NCBI GenBank assembly: GCA_017848855.1 | Contig: JAFIHF010000004.1 | Coordinates: forward strand, 170,086 to 234,085 | DNA: 64,000 nucleotides | Origin: Rhodanobacter denitrificans | GTDB lineage: Bacteria; Pseudomonadota; Gammaproteobacteria; Xanthomonadales; Rhodanobacteraceae | Reading direction: 5' to 3' | In this document: in pieces, positions 33,771 to 43,506 of the stretch | How positions within the stretch are numbered: position 1 is the stretch's first letter | Layout: the number at the start of each line of letters is the position of its first letter | Notes under the pieces: model-generated | The model's database searches: none | What the model was told of the DNA's origin: nothing | What the model saw: only the letters and a program-made list of their open reading frames with translations | Program-made: the position numbers and the translations under genes

Positions 33771-35989
33771 GCCAGACCAACTTTCTGATCGGACGTGGCG
33801 AGCTGCTGACCCACGAAATCAAGGGTCCCAAGCGCGGCATGGACAAGGCCGAGGTTTACACGCTGCAGCAGGCGAGGAGTCGGTTGACGCCGCAGTTCGT
33901 CGAAGTGGCGACGAGCCTCGATAACTTGCCCGACAACGCCTGTCCGGGGGATTTGGGCGTAGCGCGCCTTACACTCAATCCCAGCTACATCGCGCGCTCC
34001 TTCTTCCCGGTGGCCATGCTGCGCAGCGCGGGCCTTGAATCGGTCGGCAGCAGGGCCGTCAAACTCACTCCGGATGCCTGGTCCAAGAAGGGACCACCAC
34101 GCGAGTCGGCCACCACGGAGCTTTTCGTGGTCGGTAGGCGCCAAGCATTCCGCCAGTTGAAGGACTGGGCGGGACGACTGGAAGAGGGATCGAACGAAGC
34201 GAAGGACCTGTCGCATATCGAGCGGTTTTCCGCCTTCGAACCGAAGGACCGCATCGTCTCCCTGGGCAAGGATAAGGATCGCTTCTTCGAAGTCGGCATC
34301 CATCTGCTTCCCGGTGACAACGACCAGTTCGTGCAACGCGCGTTCGCCAAGTATGCGGCCCATGTCGGCGTGACGATCCATGCCGACCTGGCCTTCAATG
34401 CAGGCAACCTGTGGTTTCTCCCGGCCGAAGGCAAGCACGACAACGTCAAGCGCTTGGCCGAGTTCTCCTTTGTGCGCGTGATTCGTCCCATGCCGAAACT
34501 GCGTGGCATGCGCCCCGTGCAACGCTCGGCGGGCGTGACGGTGGCATGCAGCCTGCCGACGGAACAACCACTGTCGTCCGAACCCAAGGTGGCCATCCTT
34601 GACGGCGGCCTGCCCAAGCAGCACAGCATCGCACCGTGGGTGCGGACCTATCGGGTGCTGGATGAAAAGGCGGCGGATGATCCGGGCGGCTTGGAGCACG
34701 GCCTCGGCGTAACTTCGGCATTCCTATTCGGCCCCATCGCTCCAAATGGCACGGCGGCACGCCCTTACTCCTATGTCGATCACTTGCGTGTTCTGGATCG
34801 CGAGACCGAATCGGAAGATCCCCTGGAGCTGTACCGCACACTGGGACTTATCGAAGAAGTTCTGCTCTCACGCCAGTACCAATTCATCAATCTCAGTCTG
34901 GGGCCGGACCTTCCGATTGAGGACACGGACGTGCATGCCTGGACTTCTGTGGTCGACGATCTGCTCAGCGATGGCGATACGTTGATGACCGTGGCCGTTG
35001 GCAACAACGGCGAAATGGATCGGTCGGCGGGCAATGCCCGTGTGCAGGTACCTGCGGACTGCGTCAATGCGCTATCCGTGGGCGCTGCCAACAACATCGA
35101 TGGGACGTGGTCACGCGCCGCCTACAGTGCCATTGGGCCTGGGCGCAGTCCCGGCGTGGTGAAGCCGGACCTCATGGCCTTCGGTGGGGACGCCGCCAGC
35201 TCCAAGTATTTCCATGTGCTGGCAGCAGGCGCGAAGCCGACGCTGGTGCCGCAGTTGGGCACCAGCTTTGCGTCGCCATATCTGTTGCGCAATGCGGTCG
35301 GCGTCCGGGCGATCCTCGGCGCGGATTTGACTCCACTGGCCATCAAGGCCTTGCTCGTTCATGCCGCTGACCCGTCCACCCACGACAAGCTCGAAGTGGG
35401 TTGGGGCAAAGTGCCGGAAGATTTAATGGATGTCATCACTTGCCCGACCGGCGTGGCAAGGGTGGTCTATCAGGGCGAGTTGAAGCCGGGCAAGTTCCTG
35501 CGTGCAACGCTCCCCCTGCCTGCTGGTGGCCTGCAAGGCAACATTCGTTTGAAGGCAACCTTCTGCTATGCCTCGCCGACAGACCCGCAAGATGCTGTCG
35601 CCTACACGCGCGCTGGCCTGGAAGTCGTATTCCGACCCAGCGACAAGAAGGTCAAGGAAGGCAAGACCAACGCTGACACAAAGGGCTTCTTCAGCATGAA
35701 GAAGTACGCTACGGAGGAAGAACGTCGTTCCGATCTGGGCAAGTGGGAGACGGTTCTGCACGGCAACAAGTCCATGCGGGGCAGTAGCCTCGACAACCCT
35801 GTGTTCGACATCCACTACAACGCCCGAGAGGCCGGCGGGCCGACGACCAATGCCGAGAAGATTCGCTATGCCCTGATCATTACGGTTGAAGCGCCCAAGC
35901 ACGTGGATCTCTACAACGAGATCCTGCGTGCTTACGCGAAGACGCTGGTGCCGATCCAACCGAAGATCACGTTGCCGGTTCGCGTGTAG
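33767..35989 (+). CDS. ietS: Subtilisin-like S8 protease of an IetAS-like defence pair
   Basis: A 740-residue protein. It has a ~260-residue N-terminal regulatory region followed by an S8 peptidase domain: Asp279 in AILDGGL, His311 in LEHGLGV, and Ser500 in GTSFASPY. A ~170-residue C-terminal beta-rich region follows. There is no signal peptide, so it acts in the cytoplasm, as expected for a phage-triggered protease. All three catalytic residues are intact. It shares a start/stop overlap with the ATPase, and the ATPase is thought to gate the protease. The gap to the convergent helicase is 59 bp. Confidence 0.82.
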   Translation: MSQTNFLIGRGELLTHEIKGPKRGMDKAEVYTLQQARSRLTPQFVEVATSLDNLPDNACPGDLGVARLTLNPSYIARSFFPVAMLRSAGLESVGSRAVKLTPDAWSKKGPPRESATTELFVVGRRQAFRQLKDWAGRLEEGSNEAKDLSHIERFSAFEPKDRIVSLGKDKDRFFEVGIHLLPGDNDQFVQRAFAKYAAHVGVTIHADLAFNAGNLWFLPAEGKHDNVKRLAEFSFVRVIRPMPKLRGMRPVQRSAGVTVACSLPTEQPLSSEPKVAILDGGLPKQHSIAPWVRTYRVLDEKAADDPGGLEHGLGVTSAFLFGPIAPNGTAARPYSYVDHLRVLDRETESEDPLELYRTLGLIEEVLLSRQYQFINLSLGPDLPIEDTDVHAWTSVVDDLLSDGDTLMTVAVGNNGEMDRSAGNARVQVPADCVNALSVGAANNIDGTWSRAAYSAIGPGRSPGVVKPDLMAFGGDAASSKYFHVLAAGAKPTLVPQLGTSFASPYLLRNAVGVRAILGADLTPLAIKALLVHAADPSTHDKLEVGWGKVPEDLMDVITCPTGVARVVYQGELKPGKFLRATLPLPAGGLQGNIRLKATFCYASPTDPQDAVAYTRAGLEVVFRPSDKKVKEGKTNADTKGFFSMKKYATEEERRSDLGKWETVLHGNKSMRGSSLDNPVFDIHYNAREAGGPTTNAEKIRYALIITVEAPKHVDLYNEILRAYAKTLVPIQPKITLPVRV

Positions 35990-36048
35990 AAGCGAATGCC
36001 AAGGTAGCGTGGCTGTACAGGTTCACCAACAGCAGCTGGTGGGGCCCG

Positions 36049-38802
36049 TTAACCCCACGCCGCGCTCATCAGCGTGGCGAGATCCCGTCGCGAGAGCACT
36101 TCTGTAAATTCGCGCCAGTCCTTCTCCGGCGGCATCATCGTGCCGGTGTATCGCAGGTCGAAGCCCGTGGCGGTCTTCTGCGCGTTGATGTACTCATCCA
36201 ATCTCTCGCCGAGCGTCTCGATGTCATCGATCCACTCGTCCTTGATGGTGTCCGGCAGCGAGCCGAAGAGGTCGTAGCGGTTCTTCATGCGCTCGGACAG
36301 GCGCTCGTAGATTTTCTCGTCCACGGTCTGCTCGAACACGAGGTTCAGCATGTCCACGGTTTCACGACGCTGCCCAAAGCGCTTGATGCGGCCGATGCGT
36401 TGTTCAAGTCGCGTAGGGTTCCACGGCAGATCAACGTTGATCAGTGTGCCGAGGGATTGCAGGTTCAAGCCCTCGCACGCGGCATCTGTGGCCACCATAA
36501 CGCGAATCTGGTGCTCGGCCACCATGCGCTTGAGCGTCTCGCGTTCGACGGTCACGCTGTCGCTGCGCTGATACAGGCGGCTGCGGCCCGCGCCTGCGTA
36601 TAAGCCGACGGCCTCTTCCGGATAGCGGGCCGCCAGCGAATCGGCCAGCCACTTCGCCGTGTCGTAGTACTGGCTGAAGATGATGACGCCCAAGCCCAGC
36701 CACTTCTCCCTGTCGAGGAAGTGAACGACAGCCTCCATCTTCGGGTCGGCATCCAGCCGCTCCAACCGGGCGATCAGGCGTTGCAGCACCTCGCGCTCCT
36801 CGCCCGTCTCGACCTTGAGGTCGGCTTCTTGCTCTTCGTCCTCTTCATGCACTGCCTCGCCTTGCAGCAAGCGCCGTGCGGTTGCCAAGCCCGCATGGAT
36901 GCTGGAGCAGATGCGCTGCTCCATCAGGTTCTTCATGAAGCCGCTGCCCTTGCCGCGCTTGGCCAGCGCCTTGCCGAAAGCGCGGGCCTCGCCATAAGCC
37001 TGGCGGAAGTCCTCCGACGTGCGCAACGCCTTGCCTTCGAACAACACGTCGAAGGCGCGCTGCTCCGTGACCTGCTCGCGTTCGGGATGAACATCCACAC
37101 CCACGGGGGTCAACAGAGGCTTGCCGTCCTTGTCTTTCGTTTCCTCGAGCTGCTGGCGCTTGCGCAGCACGACATGGCGCACCAGAGGGTTCTCACGCTG
37201 GAAAAGGGTGGCTCCGGCGATGCGGCGTTCCAGCTCCTCTTCCAGAATCTCCCGCGTTTCCTCCGTCAAGTCGGCGAGCGAACGGTTGGTCTGCCACTCG
37301 CCGTTCTGCAAGCCCAAGTCTTGCCGGATGGCGGAGAACAAGCGCCGGGCGCGAGGTTCAGTGGTCGACTCCGTGCGCGGCAGCGGCGAGCGCAGCAGCT
37401 CCCAAGCATGGGCGAGAGTCTCCACCTCCACGCGGCCCGCGAGAACGTCAAGCACGTCGTCGGGACGATGCCAGGCGGCGAGGTCATGACCCAGCACGAA
37501 GCGTCCCGGGCCTTGATGCAAGATGCCCAGCAAATCCCACAGATCGGCGGGATTGGTCTGAATCGGCGTGGCCGTTCCCAACAGCACATGGTCTGCGCGC
37601 GCAGCGATCTCGCGCATGAAAGCCAGCAGCTCGTTCGGCGTGCCGGCCTCCTTGCCGAAGCCCTGGCGCGTTCTGGCTTTGTGCGCTTCATCCAGAATGA
37701 CGACGCCGAAGTGCATACCCAGCAGGTGCTGCTTTTCCAGCGAATCACGCATCATCAGCCCGGTGGAGACGATGCCGATCCGCAGCGGGCAATGGGCGAT
37801 CTGCTCGCGCCCCGCAGGGGAAATAACTCGCTCCTCCGCGTCCAGCCAGACCTTGCCCACGGTATCCCAACGTGCGGTCGGGATACCGAGCTTGTCCAGC
37901 ATCTCGGTCTGCCATTGCTCGGTCAGCGTGGCAGGGGCGAGGATCACCACCGGACGGCGCGGGCCATTTTCCTTGTCAGACAGCAGGCACAGCGTCAGCG
38001 CGGCGGTGGCCAGAGAGAGCGTCTTGCCTAAGCCCACCTCGTCGGCCAGCAGCAGGCGTACCGTGCCGTATAGGCGTTGGTGCCGCAGGCACTCGGTCAG
38101 GAAGCCCTGCTGCCACGGCTGGAGCTGCTGCCCCTCGCGGTACAGCGGCGACTCGATCAGTGCCGCAGGCGCAAGGTTCTCATCGTCCTCAATCTCGGTG
38201 AACTCAATTTCGCGCCGATAGCCGCGCCGATGCACCTCGCGGATGACGGCCTGCGGCAGTGGCTTGGCGGCGTTCCAGAGGAAGTCGAATTCCTCCTCGA
38301 TCCACGCTACGCCTTCCTGCGACTCGTCTTCCCACAGGATTTCGTAGTGGCGCTGCCAGCCGCTGCGTGTCTCGTTCATCGAGCCGATAAAACCCAGCCT
38401 GCGGCCATCGGCCAGCGTGATCACGCCTGCCTTGCCATGCACGAAGCCGCAGATGTCGTCGGGCGCGACGCGCACCGCTGGCCCGTGCTTCTGGAGGAAG
38501 GAATCCAGACACCGGTAGCGTTCGCGGTTCAGCAGCGCCTCAGCTTCCAGGCCGCGCTCGTTCCAACGGCCCAGCATCTTGCTCTCGCGCAGTTGCGCCA
38601 CCTTCAAGTCTTCTGGGTGGATGTCCACATTGCAGACGATCTTGACCTCCGGAATGTGCTCCAAGGCTTCGCCTGCTACCTCGAACAGAGAACTGGTGAA
38701 GTAGCCCGCAATGCGCTTGTAGCTCTTCGCGCCAATCAGATGCTGCATCAGGAAGCTCGCATCCAGCCGGTGAGTACGCGAAGAAAAGCGCCGGATGCTC
38801 AT
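36049..38802 (-). CDS. PLD-domain SNF2/DEAH helicase (anti-phage-associated)
   Basis: A 917-residue protein with a PLD-like N-terminus (GFVHGKAGVITL, GFIGSMNET). The helicase motifs are LLADEVGLGKTLS, VVILDEAHKAR, LGTATPIQTNPADLWDLL and the C-terminal QRIGRIKRFGQ. It is the last gene of the seven-gene operon, 11 bp after the DUF1156 methyltransferase. Homologues are associated with DUF499/DUF1156/DUF3780 genes in defence islands. It may be the effector nuclease-translocase that attacks unmodified DNA. Only one HxK-type PLD motif is clear, so nuclease activity is inference. Confidence 0.85.
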   Translation of the reverse strand: MSIRRFSSRTHRLDASFLMQHLIGAKSYKRIAGYFTSSLFEVAGEALEHIPEVKIVCNVDIHPEDLKVAQLRESKMLGRWNERGLEAEALLNRERYRCLDSFLQKHGPAVRVAPDDICGFVHGKAGVITLADGRRLGFIGSMNETRSGWQRHYEILWEDESQEGVAWIEEEFDFLWNAAKPLPQAVIREVHRRGYRREIEFTEIEDDENLAPAALIESPLYREGQQLQPWQQGFLTECLRHQRLYGTVRLLLADEVGLGKTLSLATAALTLCLLSDKENGPRRPVVILAPATLTEQWQTEMLDKLGIPTARWDTVGKVWLDAEERVISPAGREQIAHCPLRIGIVSTGLMMRDSLEKQHLLGMHFGVVILDEAHKARTRQGFGKEAGTPNELLAFMREIAARADHVLLGTATPIQTNPADLWDLLGILHQGPGRFVLGHDLAAWHRPDDVLDVLAGRVEVETLAHAWELLRSPLPRTESTTEPRARRLFSAIRQDLGLQNGEWQTNRSLADLTEETREILEEELERRIAGATLFQRENPLVRHVVLRKRQQLEETKDKDGKPLLTPVGVDVHPEREQVTEQRAFDVLFEGKALRTSEDFRQAYGEARAFGKALAKRGKGSGFMKNLMEQRICSSIHAGLATARRLLQGEAVHEEDEEQEADLKVETGEEREVLQRLIARLERLDADPKMEAVVHFLDREKWLGLGVIIFSQYYDTAKWLADSLAARYPEEAVGLYAGAGRSRLYQRSDSVTVERETLKRMVAEHQIRVMVATDAACEGLNLQSLGTLINVDLPWNPTRLEQRIGRIKRFGQRRETVDMLNLVFEQTVDEKIYERLSERMKNRYDLFGSLPDTIKDEWIDDIETLGERLDEYINAQKTATGFDLRYTGTMMPPEKDWREFTEVLSRRDLATLMSAAWG

Positions 38803-38813
38803 GCTTCAGGCCC

Positions 38814-41768
38814 TCAGTCGCCGAAGCGCAGGTTCTTCAAGCGCGCGCCCAGCACCTCGGCGGCGTTGCGAACCTCCGGCTCCGACGATTTGCGCTCGAT
38901 GAAGGTCAGCACATCCACCAGCAAGGGCCGGATTTCGAGGAAGTCCGCCATCTCGCTGCGAATCTGATCGACGATGACCTGCGGCTCGGCGTCCTTCAGC
39001 AGTTGCTGCAAGGCGATGATCAGCCGCCCCAGCCGGGTGGCACCGATCTCGGTGGCGTCGGTCAGCTCGCGCGAGGCGTACTCGCTCATGCGCTTCAGGC
39101 GCGCGTGGTTGGGCCGCATGTCGCCCATCACGCGGGCGTAGTCCTCGACGTGGAAGGCTTTGGCGAAGTTCTGGTAGTTGTCCAGCTTGGCCGAGCCGGT
39201 GGTCTCCATGTCCAGCATCCGCAGCACGAAGCGCTCGATGCCCGTGAGCTTGGCCCACGCATCCGCCGTCAATCCTTCGGGCACCAGCAGACTGGACGCG
39301 GTTTCCGCCGCCTGCTGCACGATCTCATCCACCACGGTGACTTCCCCCCGCGCGCGCGGGCGCAGCGCGAAGCTGGTGACATCCTCGCCGCCGATGTGGG
39401 TGTAGGCGGTCAGCACCTTCAGCGCCGCCGCGTATCCTGCCATCTGCAAGTCAGAGTCGTTGAACACCGGCTCGCCGTGATGCGCCTTCACTGTGTCGTT
39501 CAGGTGCATCATGCTTTCGATCTGACGGGCCACCTCCTGCCGCACGGCGGGCAGCAGGCGCTGCTTGAAGCCGGTGCGCTCGCCAGCGGCGCGCTTCTTG
39601 AGCATCAGGATCACCGTGCCCTGGACGTAGCCCCCCTTCTTGAGCTCGGAGGTCGTCTCGGTGGCGATGTACCAGGCGGCCACGACTTGTAGGCCCGCCG
39701 CCCAGAAGATGCCGATGAGGTCGCTCCAGACGCCGGTGTCCTGGTGGGTGAACATCACGCATTGCAGGCCGTTGTCGGGCATGTGCTCGGCCATGGCCTG
39801 GTAGGCGGCCACCATGCCGCGCCGGAAGTCTTCACCCGCGCCTTTGATCGCGAGTGCCCGCCGCGAGTCCCAGACCCATTCGTCGAACGGCTTGGGCGGA
39901 TTCTTGCGCAGCCAGGCGATGAAGAACTCGGTGATCTCGTGGTAGTTGACCGCGTCGGCGTAGGGGGGGTCGGTGATCCAGAACTCGCAGCGCTGCCGGG
40001 GTTGGTCGGCCGATGAAGACACAATAATGCGATCGACATCAGGCATCGCTGCCCTGCTCAATTCAAAAAAGTCCGGGCTAAACCTGATATATCCGCGACA
40101 CGCATAGTTGTAAAAAACATTCAGCGCTTGGTTATAAAAAACATGCTTCGGACCTCCTTCACCCTGTGTAGGCAGCCATTGACATAACTTTGCGTAAAAG
40201 TTGAGCATCTTTGCGATGTTCAACCAACCCATTGGCGCTTCAGGCGTCTTTTTCCAAGCGCCAATTGTCAAAGCCATGTTCAGCAACTGCCGCGCATTGA
40301 ACAAATGATGCCAATGCGTCCAGCCGCGCTCGCGGAATAAGCGCGTGGTCTCGTCCCCCGGCTCGATGGCCATGTCCGGCACCAGGCCTTCGTCCTGCCA
40401 GCGGGCAAGGTTGGCGGCGACGATCGCTTCCACCTGGCGCTCGCGTTCCAGGTCCGCTTCGGTGGGCGCAGCAAACCAGGTCTCTTGGCGGCCGGCCTCG
40501 ATCGTTTCCTTCTTGATCCATTGGACGCAGTACAGCCGCTCCTGGAAGATGTCATCGGGTCTCGGCCGGAACTCGTCCTTGTCCCACCGGCGCAAACGGT
40601 TGCCCGTCGTGCCGTCGGGTAGCCGATAGTCGCCACGCAAGGTCTTGATCGGGGTGCGGTAGGTCTTGCCATCGAGCTGATAGACCATGTCGCCGTCTTG
40701 CACCGTGCCGGTCTCGGCTGCTGCAATCGCCTTCGCCGAGGCACCGGTGACGACCTCGATGTCAAAGCGCTTCAGGGCAGGGTTCGGCACCAGCTTGGCA
40801 ATGGCGCCTTGCTTGGGCGAGATCACCCAACTGGGGGCGAGCGGCACCCTCCAGCCGGTTTCCGGGCAGCGCGCCTCCAGGCAGTAGAGGTAGGCCTTGG
40901 CGCGGTTGCCGTGTTCGTCGTGCTCGACGCCTAACCGCGTGATCTCGGCATCCACCTCGGCAAACACCCGCTGCTGCGCGGACTTCAGGGCGGCGCGCCG
41001 GTCGGCCGGGGCACCGATGACATTGAGCGCGCCCCAGGTGAGCATGCAGGCGATGGGGTTGAGATCAGAGGCATAGGCATCGCACCCGATGCGTGCTGCT
41101 TCGAACGGGATGGATCCGCCACCGCTGAAGGTGTCGCCCACGCGCGGGCGGTGGCCATAGCGCAGGATGCCGAATTGCTCAACCAGTTCCGGCAGCGACC
41201 GCACGTTCACGCCCAAGTGCGCGTAGTGGCGATTGACCTCAGCCCACACCGGGGCGTAGAGCCAATCCTGATCCACTTCTTCCGGGCGTTTGCCCAGACT
41301 GGCCCTTTCTTCGTAGCTCGACAGCGTGGCCAGCGCGCGCCGGTACAGGACGAGCTTTTCGTCGTCGGTGATTTCGCGCCGCCAACCACGTCCGCTGAAG
41401 TAGCGTTCCGGGTCGGAAATCGGGATGATCTCGTGCAGTGTCGTGGCCGAGTAGGCATTGGCAGCCAGCGCGCGGCGCGCCAGACCTTCATCGTCGAAGG
41501 CCATCAGCTTCTCGAAAATGGCGAGGTCTGCTTCCGCGTCGTCGGTGGGGGGTAACAAGCTGCCCAGCACGATGGCCCGCACGAGAATCAGCGGCTTGCG
41601 GCCTTTCCAGTACGAGCCCAAGCCGGTCAAGGTCTGCGCCGCGACCGCCTTGCGTTCACTTTGCGCCTCGAACGAAACCTTCTGTGCGGGAAAAACCGAT
41701 TGAATCAGCGCGGGCGCATCTTTCAGGGCCAGGGGCGTGAGCGTTGTCGTTATTGTCTTTGCATGCAT
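38814..41768 (-). CDS. DUF1156 adenine-specific DNA methyltransferase
   Basis: A 984-residue protein. GDTFSGGGSIPFEAA near residue 210 is the SAM-binding motif. DPPY near 600 (ITDPPYADAV) is the catalytic motif of N6-adenine methylases. The DUF1156 N-terminal segment is visible at residues ~20-130. Between about 40,050 and 40,290 the DNA becomes AT-richer than the rest of the gene (residues ~493-573), pointing to an exchanged segment just ahead of the catalytic motif. It lies 13 bp downstream of DarG. It likely marks self DNA in the DUF499 system. Confidence 0.88.
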   Translation of the reverse strand: MHAKTITTTLTPLALKDAPALIQSVFPAQKVSFEAQSERKAVAAQTLTGLGSYWKGRKPLILVRAIVLGSLLPPTDDAEADLAIFEKLMAFDDEGLARRALAANAYSATTLHEIIPISDPERYFSGRGWRREITDDEKLVLYRRALATLSSYEERASLGKRPEEVDQDWLYAPVWAEVNRHYAHLGVNVRSLPELVEQFGILRYGHRPRVGDTFSGGGSIPFEAARIGCDAYASDLNPIACMLTWGALNVIGAPADRRAALKSAQQRVFAEVDAEITRLGVEHDEHGNRAKAYLYCLEARCPETGWRVPLAPSWVISPKQGAIAKLVPNPALKRFDIEVVTGASAKAIAAAETGTVQDGDMVYQLDGKTYRTPIKTLRGDYRLPDGTTGNRLRRWDKDEFRPRPDDIFQERLYCVQWIKKETIEAGRQETWFAAPTEADLERERQVEAIVAANLARWQDEGLVPDMAIEPGDETTRLFRERGWTHWHHLFNARQLLNMALTIGAWKKTPEAPMGWLNIAKMLNFYAKLCQWLPTQGEGGPKHVFYNQALNVFYNYACRGYIRFSPDFFELSRAAMPDVDRIIVSSSADQPRQRCEFWITDPPYADAVNYHEITEFFIAWLRKNPPKPFDEWVWDSRRALAIKGAGEDFRRGMVAAYQAMAEHMPDNGLQCVMFTHQDTGVWSDLIGIFWAAGLQVVAAWYIATETTSELKKGGYVQGTVILMLKKRAAGERTGFKQRLLPAVRQEVARQIESMMHLNDTVKAHHGEPVFNDSDLQMAGYAAALKVLTAYTHIGGEDVTSFALRPRARGEVTVVDEIVQQAAETASSLLVPEGLTADAWAKLTGIERFVLRMLDMETTGSAKLDNYQNFAKAFHVEDYARVMGDMRPNHARLKRMSEYASRELTDATEIGATRLGRLIIALQQLLKDAEPQVIVDQIRSEMADFLEIRPLLVDVLTFIERKSSEPEVRNAAEVLGARLKNLRFGD

Positions 41769-41781
41769 CGCGTGTTCTTCT

Positions 41782-42840
41782 TCAATGGGTCGCCACGGCT
41801 TCGGGCGACAGCCAGCCCTGCGATTTCAGTCGTTCTTCCGCGATGGCGAGCTGGCGGGGCGTGAACTGCTGCTTGCGGGCGTTCCAGTCGTAGACCCGAC
41901 GCGCCACGCTGTCGTGTTGGGTCGCGCCTTCGCGGCTCATCACCCAATGGACGGTGGCCAGCAACTCCAGGCCGTAGGGCGATTCGAAACCTTCGACCAG
42001 GCGCGTGACGCGCTCGAAGCGGGCACGGCTGCTTTCGTGCTGGTCGAGGTAGTCCTTGGCTTCCTCCGCTGCGCCCGGCACGAGACTCAAGGGCTTATCG
42101 GGCGCGTCGCCGCCGTCGGCGTAACCCGCGATCAGGTGACCTTCGACCGCGCGCAGCACATGGCGCAGGTTTTCCGCGTAGGGGCCGTAATGATGCTTTA
42201 CGTAGTTGAGCCGCAACGGCTCACCGGCCTCCTGCATAAAGTACATGAGCTTGTGGACTTCCAGCAGGGTGACAAAGGGGTCGAGCAAGCCGCCGAGGTA
42301 ACGTTGAATGAGCTCAACCAAAGCAGCCCGGCCCGCCGTCATCTTGGGCACTTCCCGAACGTGGGACATTTTGTCGCTGGCAGGGGCGCCGTTAGGTTCG
42401 AACACGAGCACCTGCACATCGGCAAGGTCCGTCAGGGCCCGCTCGATGCGGGGGCGCACCTCGTTCCAGTCCAGCCCACCCAGGCCACTGCCCAGCGGGG
42501 GGATGGCAATGGAGCGAATGCCTTTGTCGCGGATGACCTTGACGAGATCGGCAAGGCCCGACTCGATGTCCTCGATGCGGCTCTTGCCGCGCCAGTGGCG
42601 CTTAGTGGGAAAGTTGATGATGAAGCGCGGCGGCGTGAGCTGGCCCGTCTCGTAGACGAACATGCGGCCCGGCTGTACGGCTTCGCGCTTGCAGGCAGCC
42701 TCGTAAGCCTTGAAGTTTTCGGGGTAGACGTTCTTGAACTGCAAGGCGATGCCGCGCCCCATCACACCAACGCAGTTGACGGTGTTGACCAGCGCGTCGG
42801 CCTCACATTTGAGGATGTCGCCCGAGGTGTACTCGATCAT
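41782..42840 (-). CDS. darG: DarG-like macrodomain antitoxin
   Basis: A 352-residue protein starting MIEYTSGDILKCEADALVNT. The macrodomain occupies residues ~1-155 (VNCVGVMGRGIALQFK, PLGSGLGGL). It should remove ADP-ribose from DNA thymidine. The second half (VHKLMYFMQEAGEPLRLNYV) has the DarG C-terminal/SocA-Panacea-like look that binds and blocks DarT. The gene starts 18 bp after DarT. Key macrodomain residues are present, so the antitoxin looks intact. Confidence 0.93.
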   Translation of the reverse strand: MIEYTSGDILKCEADALVNTVNCVGVMGRGIALQFKNVYPENFKAYEAACKREAVQPGRMFVYETGQLTPPRFIINFPTKRHWRGKSRIEDIESGLADLVKVIRDKGIRSIAIPPLGSGLGGLDWNEVRPRIERALTDLADVQVLVFEPNGAPASDKMSHVREVPKMTAGRAALVELIQRYLGGLLDPFVTLLEVHKLMYFMQEAGEPLRLNYVKHHYGPYAENLRHVLRAVEGHLIAGYADGGDAPDKPLSLVPGAAEEAKDYLDQHESSRARFERVTRLVEGFESPYGLELLATVHWVMSREGATQHDSVARRVYDWNARKQQFTPRQLAIAEERLKSQGWLSPEAVATH

Positions 42841-42858
42841 GGCTGTGCTCCTCTCATT

Positions 42859-43506
42859 TCAGTAATACCAGTCCGCGCGGACTTCGACCGTGGGCCGATG
42901 CCCGTGCGCGGGAAGGGCGTTGACCACTTGGCCGTAGACGGCGGCCGAGTGAACACCGATACGTTCGATCAGGTGCCAAGGGAAGCGGTGCTCCAGCAGA
43001 AACTCCGCTTGCTTGCCTTCCTTGTGCGCCCGCCAGTCACGGGCCTGCACGGCAGTCCAATTGATCTCGCCCAGATGCGCAAGATCGCTGCGGTCCTCGA
43101 AAAAATATGAGCCTGCATTCGAGAGCGTGAAAGCCCAGCGCGCGGGCTGCGCGTTGGCCCATGCAACGACGGCGTGCAGGTCGGCCTCGAAGTGCAGGAT
43201 CGGCCCTTGCCCGCCACGATAGGCCAACTCCTGATGGTTACCCTGGTAAATCAGGTAGAGCATCACGGAGCGCGGGCAGAAATAGAACGGCACACAGTCG
43301 CCGACGTGCAGGTCGGCGTAGCTGCCCAAGGGCAGCGTCAGCCGCCGCTGCTTGATGCTGCTCATGCCGATGGTCGTGCCCGCAGGCCCGCGCCTGATGA
43401 CCTCCGCATCGCACCACAGGAAACCGTCAGCCACGATGGAGGGCAGACGATCTACATGGGCGATGTGGTAGATCTTTGGCTGCGGCGGCACGAGCACGGC
43501 GTTCAT
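42859..43506 (-). CDS. darT: DarT DNA ADP-ribosyltransferase toxin (DUF4433)
   Basis: A 215-residue protein. His14 in KIYHIAH and Arg54/55 in the IKQRRLTLP region fit the NAD+-binding positions. GKQAEFLLE supplies the catalytic Glu (near residue 168), the DarT hallmark. It ADP-ribosylates thymidine in single-stranded DNA and stops replication. The gene overlaps DUF3780 by 4 bp and precedes DarG, so toxin and antitoxin sit inside a larger defence operon. All expected catalytic residues are visible, so it is probably active unless held by DarG. Confidence 0.92.
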   Translation of the reverse strand: MNAVLVPPQPKIYHIAHVDRLPSIVADGFLWCDAEVIRRGPAGTTIGMSSIKQRRLTLPLGSYADLHVGDCVPFYFCPRSVMLYLIYQGNHQELAYRGGQGPILHFEADLHAVVAWANAQPARWAFTLSNAGSYFFEDRSDLAHLGEINWTAVQARDWRAHKEGKQAEFLLEHRFPWHLIERIGVHSAAVYGQVVNALPAHGHRPTVEVRADWYY

